This document shows, in pieces, positions 32,269-40,764 of a stretch of DNA of 64,000 bases. The stretch's first letter is position 1, and the number at the start of each line of letters is the position of its first letter. The stretch comes from DAOUKH01 sp964291475. Lineage in GTDB: Bacteria; Chloroflexota; Dehalococcoidia; SHYB01. The stretch is taken from NCBI GenBank assembly GCA_964291475.2, contig OZ220083.1, positions 62,001-126,000 of the forward strand, given 5' to 3'. The notes beneath the pieces are model-generated. The model searched no databases. It was not told where the DNA came from and saw nothing but the letters and a program-made list of their open reading frames with translations. A program made the translations under genes and the position numbers.

Positions 32269-32427
32269 ATGTTGAGCGATAAAGTGATGGCGGCTATCCT
32301 GGCCGCGATCAACGCGTACACGAAGCACGAGCAGTCGGCGGCTCGGCCCCGGTCTCGCTGGGCCTATGAGGGCCGCTTCCGGGCGACGCGCAACCACCTG
32401 CGTTGGGCCGCCCGCGACCGCCGGTGA
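32269..32427 (+). CDS. 52-aa conserved-context small protein
   Basis: The ORF runs from ATG 32269 to TGA 32425-32427 and starts MLSDKVMAAILAAINAYTKH. A basic C-terminal half follows (SRWAYEGRFRATRNHLRWAA, then Arg-rich). The N-terminal helix is amphipathic or membrane-proximal and the tail strongly cationic. TATACT (32256-32261) lies 7 bases before the ATG, so the mRNA could be leaderless. It lies between the carboxyltransferase and the biotin-bearing subunit, where decarboxylase/carboxylase operons often carry a small gamma or epsilon subunit; that role is inferred from position only. Confidence 0.55.
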   Translation: MLSDKVMAAILAAINAYTKHEQSAARPRSRWAYEGRFRATRNHLRWAARDRR

Positions 32428-32490
32428 GTAGGCGCCGCTCCTGAAGGAATGGGCACGCGTCCATCCCACGCGCGAAAGGAACCGCTGTCG

Positions 32491-34401
32491 ATGCCAGCGA
32501 AGAACTTGAAGGGAAGCGCCAACCCGCTCAAGATCACCGACACGACCTTCCGCGACGGCCACCAATGCACGGTGGCCACGCGCTTTCTGACGGAAGACCT
32601 CGAACCCATCGCCGCGGCGATGGACGACGCCGGCTTCCACTCGGTGGAAATGTGGGGCGGCGCGACCTTCGACGTCATGACGCGGTTCCTGGGGGAAGAC
32701 CCCTGGGAGCGCGTCCGCATCCTGAAGCGGTTGATGCCCAAGACGCCGTTCCAGATGCTGCTCCGCGGCCAGAACCTCGTTGGCTACCGCAACTACGCCG
32801 ACGACCTCGTGCGGGCCTTCGTCGCCCACTCCGCCGAGGTCGGCATCGACATCTTCCGCATCTTCGACGCGCTCAACGATCCCTGGAACCTCGAGACTTC
32901 GGTTAAGGCGGTCAAGGAGAACGGCAAGCATGCCCAAGCCGCCATCTCCTACTCCGTGACCGAGGGGCGGCTGGGCGGCGACATCTACAACCTCGACTAC
33001 TTCGTCGAGAAGGCCCTTCAGTACCAAGACCTCGGCGCCGACTCAATCTGCATCAAGGACATGGCGGGGTTAATCAACCCGAATGACACCGAGGCCTTGG
33101 TCATCGCCCTGAAGTCCAAGCTGTCGGTGCCGCTGCAGCTTCACACCCACTACACCAGCGGCATGGCCTCGATGGCCGTGCTGAAGGCGGCCGAGGCGGG
33201 CATCGACGCCGTCGACGCCTGTCTTGCCCCGCTCGCGCTGCGGGCGGCCCAGCCCGCCGTCGAGCCCATTATCGTCACCCTGCAGGAGACGGACCGCGAC
33301 ACCGGCCTCGACCTCCCCTACCTGCTGAAGATCGGGGAGCACCTCGAACGGGTCGTTCCCCGCTACCGTGACTACCTGGACGACACGAAGTTCGCCGCCA
33401 TCGACACAAACGTGTTGATGCACCAGATTCCCGGGGGGATGATCTCGAACCTTGTCTCTCAGCTCCGCGAGGCGGAGGCCCTCGACCGGCTCAACGAGGT
33501 CTACGAAGAGCTGCCTAGGACGCGCGCCGACATGGGCTTTCCGCCGCTGGTGACCCCGACCAGCCAGATCGTCGGCGTCCAGGCCGCCAACAACGTCCTC
33601 TTCGGCCGGTACGAAATGATCACCTCGCAGGTCAAGGACTACTGTTACGGCCTGTACGGTCGGCCGCCGCGCCCCATCGACCCCGATCTCGTCGACCGCG
33701 CGCTCAAGGACTATCCGCGAGGCCGCGAGCCCATCACGACCCGCACCGGCGACGTCCTCGAACCCGAGCTTGAAAAGGCGCGGGAGGAGACCAAGGAAAT
33801 CGCCAATGACATCGGCGACGTCCTCACCTACGCCCTCTACCCGACCACGGGGATGCGCTTCCTGCGCTGGAAGTACGGGCTCGAACAGAAGCCCGACGAC
33901 GTGAGCATCAAGACCATCGAGGACATCGCGCGTGAGGATGAACTGATCAGGAAGGCCAAGAACGGCGCGCTCCTCGACGGCGCGATGGATGCCCCGCCGA
34001 AGGGACCGCTCACGCGGACTTTCAACGTGTACGTCGAGGGCGAGCACTATCGGGTCGACGTCGACCCCGCGGACGAGGGGGGCTACGCCCTCCGTTCCAC
34101 GAGTGGGCCGCGTCGCGCTCCCGGCGCGCCCACGAAGGCGCAGCCGAAGGCAAAGACGGCCAAGCGCGCGGCCCAAGCCGCAGAGGGCGAGACCGCAATC
34201 GAAGCGCCCCTACCAGGCCTCCTGTTGCGCTACCTCGTGGAGGAGGGCGCCACCGTCGCCGCCGGCGACCAGGTCGCCGTCCTCGAAGCGATGAAGATGG
34301 AGAACTCGATCCCTTCCCCCGTGGCCGGCGTGGTGAAGCGGCTCGCCGCGGCGCCGGGCGACAAGGTCGCCAGGGGTCAGGTCCTCGCCGTCGTCGGCTG
34401 A
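32491..34401 (+). CDS. Biotin-dependent carboxyltransferase (PycB/OadA-like)
   Basis: The 636-aa protein begins with an HMGL-like TIM barrel (ITDTTFRDGHQCTVATRFLTEDL, IKDMAGLINP with the metal/biotin-site Lys, LQLHTHYTSGMA). A conserved PycA/OadA helical domain follows, and a biotinyl domain with EAMKMENS (Lys about 602) ends the chain behind a Lys/Ala linker. It could form pyruvate carboxylase subunit B (oxaloacetate from pyruvate) or the alpha chain of oxaloacetate decarboxylase. The ATG at 32491 follows AAAGGA; the upstream ATG at 32449 has no spacing. TCA genes follow, supporting an anaplerotic role. Confidence 0.87.
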   Translation: MPAKNLKGSANPLKITDTTFRDGHQCTVATRFLTEDLEPIAAAMDDAGFHSVEMWGGATFDVMTRFLGEDPWERVRILKRLMPKTPFQMLLRGQNLVGYRNYADDLVRAFVAHSAEVGIDIFRIFDALNDPWNLETSVKAVKENGKHAQAAISYSVTEGRLGGDIYNLDYFVEKALQYQDLGADSICIKDMAGLINPNDTEALVIALKSKLSVPLQLHTHYTSGMASMAVLKAAEAGIDAVDACLAPLALRAAQPAVEPIIVTLQETDRDTGLDLPYLLKIGEHLERVVPRYRDYLDDTKFAAIDTNVLMHQIPGGMISNLVSQLREAEALDRLNEVYEELPRTRADMGFPPLVTPTSQIVGVQAANNVLFGRYEMITSQVKDYCYGLYGRPPRPIDPDLVDRALKDYPRGREPITTRTGDVLEPELEKAREETKEIANDIGDVLTYALYPTTGMRFLRWKYGLEQKPDDVSIKTIEDIAREDELIRKAKNGALLDGAMDAPPKGPLTRTFNVYVEGEHYRVDVDPADEGGYALRSTSGPRRAPGAPTKAQPKAKTAKRAAQAAEGETAIEAPLPGLLLRYLVEEGATVAAGDQVAVLEAMKMENSIPSPVAGVVKRLAAAPGDKVARGQVLAVVG

Positions 34402-34424
34402 GGTTGCCGGGCGATTCCCGCTCC

Positions 34425-34453
34425 TTCCGCCCGGATTCGGCGTTTGGTATCAT
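34425..34453 (+). promoter_or_regulatory. Promoter of the isocitrate dehydrogenase gene
   Basis: TTCCGC (34425-34430), 17 bp and TATCAT (34448-34453) lie about 96 bp before the GTG start at 34550. The -10 is good and the -35 weak. The sequence around the -10 (GGTATCATGTCG) also occurs at the sucC promoter. Confidence 0.4.
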
Positions 34454-34549
34454 GTCGCGGGCCGCGAAGGCCGATTAGGGCGGCCCCGCAACCCCCGGCG
34501 CGCAAAACGTTATACCGACGCGCCGCGCGACCAGTAAGAGGAGGCGCTT

Positions 34550-35740
34550 GTGGTCACCAAACAGGAAGCTCTCAGCCGGTTCGAGTCCATCCTTGACGCC
34601 CAGGCGGAGCGGGTGGAGCGAATCAAAAGCGACACCAGCAGCATCGACTATGCCGCCACCAAGCCGATCATCATCGGCATCTTGGGCGGCGACGGCATCG
34701 GGCCGTTCATCGCGGAGGAGGCCCAACGCGTCCTGGAAATCCTTCTGAAGGACGAGGTCGCAAACGGCAAGGTCGACTTTCGTGTGCTCGAAGGGCTCAC
34801 CATCGAGAACCGGGCGGCGCACCTGAAGGCCATTCCCGACGATGTGCTCGAAGACATCAAGGCGTGCCACGTCACGCTGAAGGGGCCCACCACGACGCCG
34901 GAGAAGGGCGACGAGTGGCCCAACATCGAGAGCTGCAACGTGGCCATGCGCAAGGAGCTTGACCTCTTCGCCAACGTCCGGCCCGTCCGCATCCCCAAGG
35001 AGGGCATCGACTGGACCTTCTTCCGGGAGAACACCGAGGACGTCTACGCCGTGGGCAGCCTCGGCGTAGAGGTCGGCGACTTGGCCGTGGACTTCAAGGT
35101 CATCACTCAGCCGGGGTCGCGGCGCATCATCGAGGCCGCCTTCGAGCATGCCAAGAAGACGGGCAAGACCAACGTCACGGTGGTCACGAAGGCCAACGTT
35201 GTGAAAACGACGGACGGGCTCTTCCTGGAGACCGCCGGCGAGGTGGCGAAGAACTACCCCGGCATCAACTGGGAGGGCTGGTACATCGACATCATGACGG
35301 CCAAGCTCCTCGACACGAAGCGCCGCCAGGACTTCCAGGTGCTCGTCATGCCCAACCTGTATGGCGACATCCTCACCGACGAGGCCGCCGAGATGCAGGG
35401 CGGTGTGGGCACCGCGGGGAGCGCCAACCTGGGACGCAAGTACGCGATGTTCGAGGCGATCCACGGCAGCGCCCCGCGCATGGTCCGCGAGGGCCGCGCC
35501 AAGTACGCCGACCCCAGCTCCATGATCCGCGCAGGCGCCATGATGCTCGAGCACATCGGGTTCACCGACCTTGGCGGCAAGCTGGGGAAGGCGCTCGACA
35601 TCTGCGGCCAGTTCGAGAAGAAGATCAGCATCACCGGACGCGACACCGGCTGCACCGGCAAGGAGCTCGGCGACTATGTCGTCGCTACCGTCCAAGACCC
35701 GTCGCTGGAGTCGCGCTGGGAGGGCTACGTCAACGCCTAG
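34550..35740 (+). CDS. icd: Isocitrate dehydrogenase (isocitrate/isopropylmalate family)
   Basis: This 396-aa beta-decarboxylating dehydrogenase starts with GTG behind GAGGAGG. Markers are IGILGGDGIGPFIAEEA, LKGPTTTPEKGDEWPNIES, NVRPVRIPKEGIDWTFFRENTEDVYAVGS, the metal-site NLYGDILTDEAAEMQGGVGTAG and FEAIHGSAPRM. The product oxidises isocitrate to 2-oxoglutarate. Malate dehydrogenase follows 62 bp later, which supports a TCA role over leucine synthesis. Coenzyme preference was not resolved. Confidence 0.85.
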   Translation: MVTKQEALSRFESILDAQAERVERIKSDTSSIDYAATKPIIIGILGGDGIGPFIAEEAQRVLEILLKDEVANGKVDFRVLEGLTIENRAAHLKAIPDDVLEDIKACHVTLKGPTTTPEKGDEWPNIESCNVAMRKELDLFANVRPVRIPKEGIDWTFFRENTEDVYAVGSLGVEVGDLAVDFKVITQPGSRRIIEAAFEHAKKTGKTNVTVVTKANVVKTTDGLFLETAGEVAKNYPGINWEGWYIDIMTAKLLDTKRRQDFQVLVMPNLYGDILTDEAAEMQGGVGTAGSANLGRKYAMFEAIHGSAPRMVREGRAKYADPSSMIRAGAMMLEHIGFTDLGGKLGKALDICGQFEKKISITGRDTGCTGKELGDYVVATVQDPSLESRWEGYVNA

Positions 35741-35802
35741 CACGCGCCGGAATGCGGCCCACGGCCCGCCGGCGGCAGATGGAAGGAGACCGTTTCCAAC
35801 CA

Positions 35803-36729
35803 ATGCGTAAGAAAGTAACCGTCGTCGGGGCCGGCAACGTCGGCGCCACTCTCGCCCAGCGCGTCGCCGAGCGCGGCTACGCCGACGTCGTGATGGTCGA
35901 CATCGTCGAGGGCCTGCCTCAGGGCAAGGGCCTCGACATGCTGCAGTCGGGCCCGGTCCTGGGCTTCGACTCGAACGTGACCGGCGTGAACAGCTACGAC
36001 GAGACCGCGGGGTCGGACGTCGTGGTCATCACCGCCGGCATCGCCCGGAAGCCGGGCATGAGCCGGGACGACCTCCTCGCCACGAACCAGAAGATCGTGG
36101 GCGGCGTCACGGAGGAGATCGTCAAGCGGTCCCCGGACGCAATCCTCATCGTCATCAGCAATCCCTTGGACGCGATGGCGCAGCTCGCCTATCACGTCAG
36201 CGGCTTTCCCCGCGAGCGCGTGGTGGGCATGGCCGGCGTCCTCGATACCGCCCGCTTCCGGACCTTCCTCGCCACCGAGCTCGACGTCTCCGTCGAAGAC
36301 GTGCAGGCGTACGTCCTCGGCGGCCACGGCGACACCATGGTGCCGCTCGTGCGGTATACGACGGTGGGCGGCATCCCGGTCGGCGAGCTCATTCCCAAGG
36401 ACCGCCTCGAGGCCATCGTGCAGCGTGCGCGCGACGGCGGCGCCGAGATCGTCGGCCACCTGAAGACGGGATCGGCCTTCTACGCCCCATCCGCCGCCGC
36501 CGCTCAGATGGTCGAGTCGATCCTGCTCGACAAGAAGCGGATCCTTCCCTGCGCCGCCTACCTCGACGGGGAGTTCGGCATCAAGGGTCTCTACGTCGGC
36601 GTGCCCGTGAAGCTTGGCGCGGGCGGCGTGGAGCAGATCATCGAGATCGACCTCACCGACGAAGAGCGCGCCGCCCTCCAACGTTCCGCCGATGAGGTGC
36701 GCGATCTCGTTCAGGCAATGAAGCTCTAG
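35803..36729 (+). CDS. mdh: Malate dehydrogenase
   Basis: This 308-aa LDH/MDH-superfamily enzyme has GAGNVGAT for NAD binding, Asp after strand 2 (MVDIVEG), substrate arginines in ARKPGMSRDDL, and the catalytic His in LGGHGDTMVPL. The Arg-x3-Met-x2-Asp loop (ARKPGMSRDD) and length fit MDH of the LDH-like type. The ATG at 35803 gives the family N-terminus; an in-frame ATG at 35779 precedes the AAGGAG. Interconverts malate and oxaloacetate. Confidence 0.92.
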   Translation: MRKKVTVVGAGNVGATLAQRVAERGYADVVMVDIVEGLPQGKGLDMLQSGPVLGFDSNVTGVNSYDETAGSDVVVITAGIARKPGMSRDDLLATNQKIVGGVTEEIVKRSPDAILIVISNPLDAMAQLAYHVSGFPRERVVGMAGVLDTARFRTFLATELDVSVEDVQAYVLGGHGDTMVPLVRYTTVGGIPVGELIPKDRLEAIVQRARDGGAEIVGHLKTGSAFYAPSAAAAQMVESILLDKKRILPCAAYLDGEFGIKGLYVGVPVKLGAGGVEQIIEIDLTDEERAALQRSADEVRDLVQAMKL

Positions 36730-36820
36730 GTTCGAGCCCCCGCATGGCGGCCTCCGGGATGAACGGCGAGGCCCAATGACCCCGGGCAGGTAGTCGACCT
36801 AGCGCGAGGTGTGACCTCCG

Positions 36821-37441
36821 ATGGCCGGCGTCAACACGGAAGACCACCCGGAGAAGTCCCGCGCCAAGCCTCACCGCGCCCTCGACCTGCGGCGGCGCAA
36901 CGCCGTCCTGTGGCGCCGCAAGATCCTGCACGGCCGCTTCCAACTCGTCGATTCGCGGTTCAAAGGCAAGCGCCGGGACTACGTCCGTCAGACCGCCCTG
37001 GCCACCGGGGCGTTGGTGCTCATACTCCTGGCGCAAGACCTGCTCACCAACGCGGCGATCTTCGCCGCCCTCGCCTCCACGGCCTTCGTCCTTTTTCTCA
37101 TGCCCCACAGCATCACGGCAACGCCGCGGCACGCGATCGGGGGGCACGTCGTCTCCGCCTCCATCGGCGTGATCTTCTCTCTGGTCATCGCGGGGATCGC
37201 AGGCGCGGGATACGAGGCCGCCCACGGCTTCGCCTCCGACGTGCTCGCGGCCGGCGCCGTTGGCGTGGCCATGCTCGCTATGGCCCTGAGCGACACCGAG
37301 CACGCCCCCGCGGCCGGCTCCGCGCTCGGCATGGCGATTACCGACTTCGACTGGGTACTCTACGTCGCCCTAATCGCGAGCGTGGTGGGCATGACGCTGA
37401 TCCAGCAGTTCATGATGCCCCGCCTCCGCGAGATTCTCTAG
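36821..37441 (+). CDS. HPP-family integral membrane protein
   Basis: The 206-aa protein has a basic cytoplasmic N-terminus and four membrane segments (about 62-80, 82-97, 108-130, 140-158). It carries the family motifs TATPRHAIGGHVVSASIG and DTEHAPAAGSALGMA. HPP proteins have been linked to nitrite transport in plants and cyanobacteria; the bacterial role outside those is unclear. The ribosome binding site is weak. Confidence 0.8.
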   Translation: MAGVNTEDHPEKSRAKPHRALDLRRRNAVLWRRKILHGRFQLVDSRFKGKRRDYVRQTALATGALVLILLAQDLLTNAAIFAALASTAFVLFLMPHSITATPRHAIGGHVVSASIGVIFSLVIAGIAGAGYEAAHGFASDVLAAGAVGVAMLAMALSDTEHAPAAGSALGMAITDFDWVLYVALIASVVGMTLIQQFMMPRLREIL

Positions 37442-37524
37442 AACCGCGCCAATTGAGTGCTCGGCGCCACACATCTCACACCTGGGAACGGGTTCAACCT
37501 CCGCGGAACGAGGGTCTACGTCCC

Positions 37525-37941
37525 CTAGCAGTCCCGTCGGGCACCTAGTCTAAAGAGCCTATCGAGCAGTTCCTGCCGTGGGCTTGCACTGTGGAATACG
37601 CCCTTCTTTGTCCATGAGTCCTGGTTCAGCCAATCAGTTAGTTCAGATACGTGGCGGACTAGCTCGTCATGAAGGGTTAAATACCAATGGCCCTTGGAAG
37701 GAAAGACCATGTACAAGCCTTTGTCCAGGTACTTCCTATTGATGTGCAGGCGCCCCTTCAACTGGACTTTGAGTATCTGGCCATCCTTATGGCACGCGAG
37801 GAAGTCTGCGCCTTCCCAATCGTCAGCCAGCTTGACACAGTGGAAGCCATAGTCTGCGAGCACAGCGGCAGCTTTATGGAAGTTGTACAGCTCCTGCTGT
37901 TTCGCGCTGAGTTTTTCGTACGCGATCCTCTGCAGCTCCAT
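37525..37941 (-). CDS. Orphan protein with a possible PD-(D/E)XK nuclease core
   Basis: The 138-aa protein has FHKAAAVLADYGF, then WEGADFLACHKDGQILKVQLKGR, in which Asp46 and Gln60-x-Lys62 could form a Q-type PD-(D/E)XK site, and GHWYLTLHDELVRHV. I recall widespread hypothetical proteins of this type (GADF...LKVQLKGRL) without assigned function. Base composition looks less GC-rich than its neighbours. It stands alone between the HPP gene and efp, which suggests transfer. Nuclease activity is a hypothesis. Confidence 0.6.
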   Translation of the reverse strand: MELQRIAYEKLSAKQQELYNFHKAAAVLADYGFHCVKLADDWEGADFLACHKDGQILKVQLKGRLHINRKYLDKGLYMVFPSKGHWYLTLHDELVRHVSELTDWLNQDSWTKKGVFHSASPRQELLDRLFRLGARRDC

Positions 37942-37981
37942 CTAGCAAGCCCGTTTTGCCCGCAAAGGATCGCCCACGGGC

Positions 37982-38560
37982 CTAGCTGCTGACGCGCTCG
38001 ATGTACTCGGCGGTGCGGGTGTCGACTTTGATCGTGTCGCCGGAGTTCAGGAAGAGCGGCACGTTGACCGAAAGCCCGGTTTCGAGCACCGCCTTCTTGG
38101 CGCCGCCGGTGGCGGTGTCGCCCTTGTAGCCGGGGTCGGTCTCGTCGATGCGAAGCTCCACCGCCGTGGGGAGCTGCGCCGAAACCGGCTCGTCCTGGAA
38201 GACGAGCATCTCGACTTCAAGCCCGTCGGTGAGGAAATTCGCGGCATCGCCGAGCGCGTCGCGAGACATCAGCTTCTCGTCGTAGGTCTCCTGATCCATG
38301 AAGTGGAATAGGTCGCCGTCGTTGTAGAGGTACTGGAAGGTGCGGCTGTCGACGGCGGCCTTGGGGACACGCTCGTCGGTGCGGAAGACCTTCTCCTGGG
38401 TGTAGCCGGTCTTGAGGTCGCGGATCTTGACGCGCATCCGCGCCTCGGAGTTGCCCTTGCCCGCGAGGAAGCGCGCGTATTCGAGCACCGTGTGCAGGCC
38501 GCCCTCCATCTCCAGGACCATGCCGCGGTTCAGTTCGGAAGTGGGGACCATCGTGGCCAT
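37982..38560 (-). CDS. efp: Elongation factor P
   Basis: The 192-aa protein has the three EF-P domains: SELNRGMVLEMEGGLHTVLEYARFLAGKGNSEARMRVKIRDLKTG with Lys35 in the tip loop, an OB domain around TFQYLYNDGDLFHFMDQETYDE, and the C-terminal NSGDTIKVDTRTAEYIERV. It rescues ribosomes stalled at polyproline, relevant here because many proteins in the window have Pro-rich linkers. AGGAG precedes the ATG at 38560. TACACT on the minus strand (38619-38624) is a possible -10. The ORF extends upstream without homology. Confidence 0.93.
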   Translation of the reverse strand: MATMVPTSELNRGMVLEMEGGLHTVLEYARFLAGKGNSEARMRVKIRDLKTGYTQEKVFRTDERVPKAAVDSRTFQYLYNDGDLFHFMDQETYDEKLMSRDALGDAANFLTDGLEVEMLVFQDEPVSAQLPTAVELRIDETDPGYKGDTATGGAKKAVLETGLSVNVPLFLNSGDTIKVDTRTAEYIERVSS

Positions 38561-38668
38561 CGGGGACTCCTGAGACGGACGTTGCGAGGCGCGGGGCGGT
38601 TCGGCGCTCCAGTAGAAAAGTGTAGCACACGGCGACGCCTTCCTTTGGGCTGGTAGAATCGCCGCGCT

Positions 38669-39490
38669 ATGCCCGAGGCAACCATCAACGGCGTCCTGAC
38701 GCATTACAAGGAGCGCGGGAATCCCCGCGGGTCGCCCTTGCTCCTCATTCCCGGACTTGGCGGCAGCCACCTCAACTGGGAGCTCATCGCGCGGAGGCTT
38801 GGGGAAAGGCGGAGGTTGATCCTCATGGACCCGCGAGACGCGGGCAGGAGCGGGGAGTCGCCCACTGCCTACACGACCGTCGACCTGGCCCGCGACGCGG
38901 CCGGTCTCTTGGACCATCTCGGTCTCGAACGCGCCGCGGTGGCCGGTTTCTCCATGGGCGGCGCCATCGCTCAGGAGCTCGCCATCGCGCGTCCCGACCT
39001 CGTCGATCGTCTCGTGCTCATCGCCACCTACGACGACGGCGACATTCGCGGGACGTTTCTGTTCCAGCAATTCTCGCGGCTCCGGCGGATGCTGCCCCGC
39101 GACGACTTCAACCTGATGCTCGTTCCCTGGCTGTATACGAACGAGGAAATGAGCGAGGAATTCGAGCCCCATGACGCCGCCCTGGCGCTCTCGTTGGAAC
39201 CGTTCTCCCAATCGCCGGAAGCCTACGAGCGCCAAGTCCACGCCGCGGTCACTCACTCCGCCCGGGACAGGCTCGACCGCATCCGTTGCCGCACACAACT
39301 CATCTTCGGCGACGACGACCTGTTCACCCCCCTCCGTTTCGCCCGCTCGTTGCAGGAGCGGATCCCGCAGTCGCGGCTCGCCATCCTTGCCGGGGCAGGG
39401 CATGCCCTTCTGTGGACGCGTGCCGAAGAAGTTGCCGCACTTATCGACGGCTTCTTGAACGGAGGGGCGAAGGCCTCGTCCGAGGGCTAG
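38669..39490 (+). CDS. Alpha/beta hydrolase
   Basis: The 273-aa protein has the oxyanion HG-like segment LLIPGLGGSHLNW, the nucleophile elbow GFSMGG with Ser95, an acid in FGDDDLFTP and His in GAGHALLW. A TAGAAT -10 box lies at 38654-38659, only 9 bases before the ATG. The substrate is unknown; homologues include lactone and ester hydrolases. Its stop shares CTAG with the convergent CNNM/CorC-type gene. Confidence 0.85.
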   Translation: MPEATINGVLTHYKERGNPRGSPLLLIPGLGGSHLNWELIARRLGERRRLILMDPRDAGRSGESPTAYTTVDLARDAAGLLDHLGLERAAVAGFSMGGAIAQELAIARPDLVDRLVLIATYDDGDIRGTFLFQQFSRLRRMLPRDDFNLMLVPWLYTNEEMSEEFEPHDAALALSLEPFSQSPEAYERQVHAAVTHSARDRLDRIRCRTQLIFGDDDLFTPLRFARSLQERIPQSRLAILAGAGHALLWTRAEEVAALIDGFLNGGAKASSEG

Positions 39491-40758
39491 GAGGCCGCGC
39501 CGGACGATTCGCCGCTGGCGGCCAGCTTGCGCACGTGGACGCGGCGGACTCGCCGCCCGTCGAGCGAGAGGACTTCGACGGCGATCCCATCGGCCTCGAA
39601 GGACTCGCCGGGGGCAGGCACTCTCCCCGCGTGGTGAAGCACGAAGCCGCCGAGCGTCTCGAAGCCGTCACCGTCGAGGGATAGGCCAAGGGCATCGTTC
39701 ACTTCGTCGAGGGGCGTCTGGCCGTCGATGATTGCCTCGTCGGGGCCGAGCTCCTGAATGGGTGTCTCCGGCGGCTCGTTTTCTTGTTCGATCTCACCGA
39801 CGATCTCTTCGAGCAGGTCCTCGAGGGTGACCAACCCGTCGACCCCGCCGTATTCGTCGACGACGATGGCGAAGTGAATGAAGCTGCCGAGAAACTCGTT
39901 GAGCGCCTCGTTCGCCATCTTCATCTCCGGCACGAAGTGGACGGGACGGGCCAGGCCGGCGATGTCGAAGTCGCCGGGGGCGGTGGCGAGCACCTTGAGC
40001 ACGTCGCGCGCGTAGACCAGCCCGGTGACGTGGTCCATATCACCTTCGTAGAGCGGGATGCGGTTATGTCCGCTGCGCACCATGAGGTCCACAAGGTCCT
40101 GCAGCGACGTCCCCACCCTGGCGGCGGCCATGTCGGGGCGGGGCGTCATGATCTCGCGGACGGTCTTCTGCCGGAGCGCGCCAATGGCCTGGATCATCTT
40201 GCGCTCGCCGGCGCTCAACTCCGCCGGATCATTTGCTCCCGACACGAGCTCTCGAAGCTCGCGCGCCTGCTCTAGGGCGCCACCGGCGGGCGCGCCATTC
40301 GTGGGTGACTCTCGGGGCTCACCCGGCATGTCTGCGATGGGCCTGATGAAGGGACGCAGGAACCAACTCACAAAGGCCAGGGGCAGCGCCGAGTAGCGCG
40401 AGAAGGGCTCGGGGCGCCGGATGACAATCCGGCGGGCCGCCCACTCGACGGCGAGGGCGGCGGCGTAGCCGGCCGCCGCGGCGGCCGCGGCGGCCCAAGT
40501 CTGGTCGCCGGAGAGGTCGAAGGCGAGCAGGATCGACGAGGCCACAACCCCGACGAGGGCTGCGCCGCGCACCAATCTGAGGGAGCGCCGGTAGACATCG
40601 GTGCGCCGCTCGAAGTCGAGGAGCTCATCGGGGCCGAGCGGGCGAAGCAGGCGGATGCGGCGCGCCTCGGCGAGCGTGGCGAGGCTCCCCGCGACGAACG
40701 TCAGCAGCACGAGCGAGAAGATGAGGACGGCTATCTCCGCCCAACTAGCACTGTCCAG
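39487..40758 (-). CDS. CNNM/CorC-type (hemolysin-like) membrane protein with CBS pair
   Basis: Membrane segments in residues 8-30, 60-80 and 88-105 are followed by a CBS pair (REIMTPRPDMAAARVG and RNRIPLYEG-like HNRIPLYEGDMDHVTGLVYARD) and a CorC/HlyC-type C-terminal domain (EYGGVDGLVTLEDLLEEIVGEI, then DGFETLGGFVLHHAGRVP). The family is involved in Mg/Co export. The start is uncertain. CTG at 40758 gives a complete first helix (SWAEIAVLIFSLVLLTFVAG); the first standard start, GTG 40710, would cut it in half. It lies 6 bp after glmU. Confidence 0.82.
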   Translation of the reverse strand: MDSASWAEIAVLIFSLVLLTFVAGSLATLAEARRIRLLRPLGPDELLDFERRTDVYRRSLRLVRGAALVGVVASSILLAFDLSGDQTWAAAAAAAAGYAAALAVEWAARRIVIRRPEPFSRYSALPLAFVSWFLRPFIRPIADMPGEPRESPTNGAPAGGALEQARELRELVSGANDPAELSAGERKMIQAIGALRQKTVREIMTPRPDMAAARVGTSLQDLVDLMVRSGHNRIPLYEGDMDHVTGLVYARDVLKVLATAPGDFDIAGLARPVHFVPEMKMANEALNEFLGSFIHFAIVVDEYGGVDGLVTLEDLLEEIVGEIEQENEPPETPIQELGPDEAIIDGQTPLDEVNDALGLSLDGDGFETLGGFVLHHAGRVPAPGESFEADGIAVEVLSLDGRRVRRVHVRKLAASGESSGAAS

Positions 40759-40764
40759 AGGACA

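Noticed and set aside
36729..36745. GGTTCGAGCCCC after mdh, resembling a tRNA T-arm
   Set aside because: No acceptor stem, D-arm or anticodon arm can be folded with the flanking sequence.
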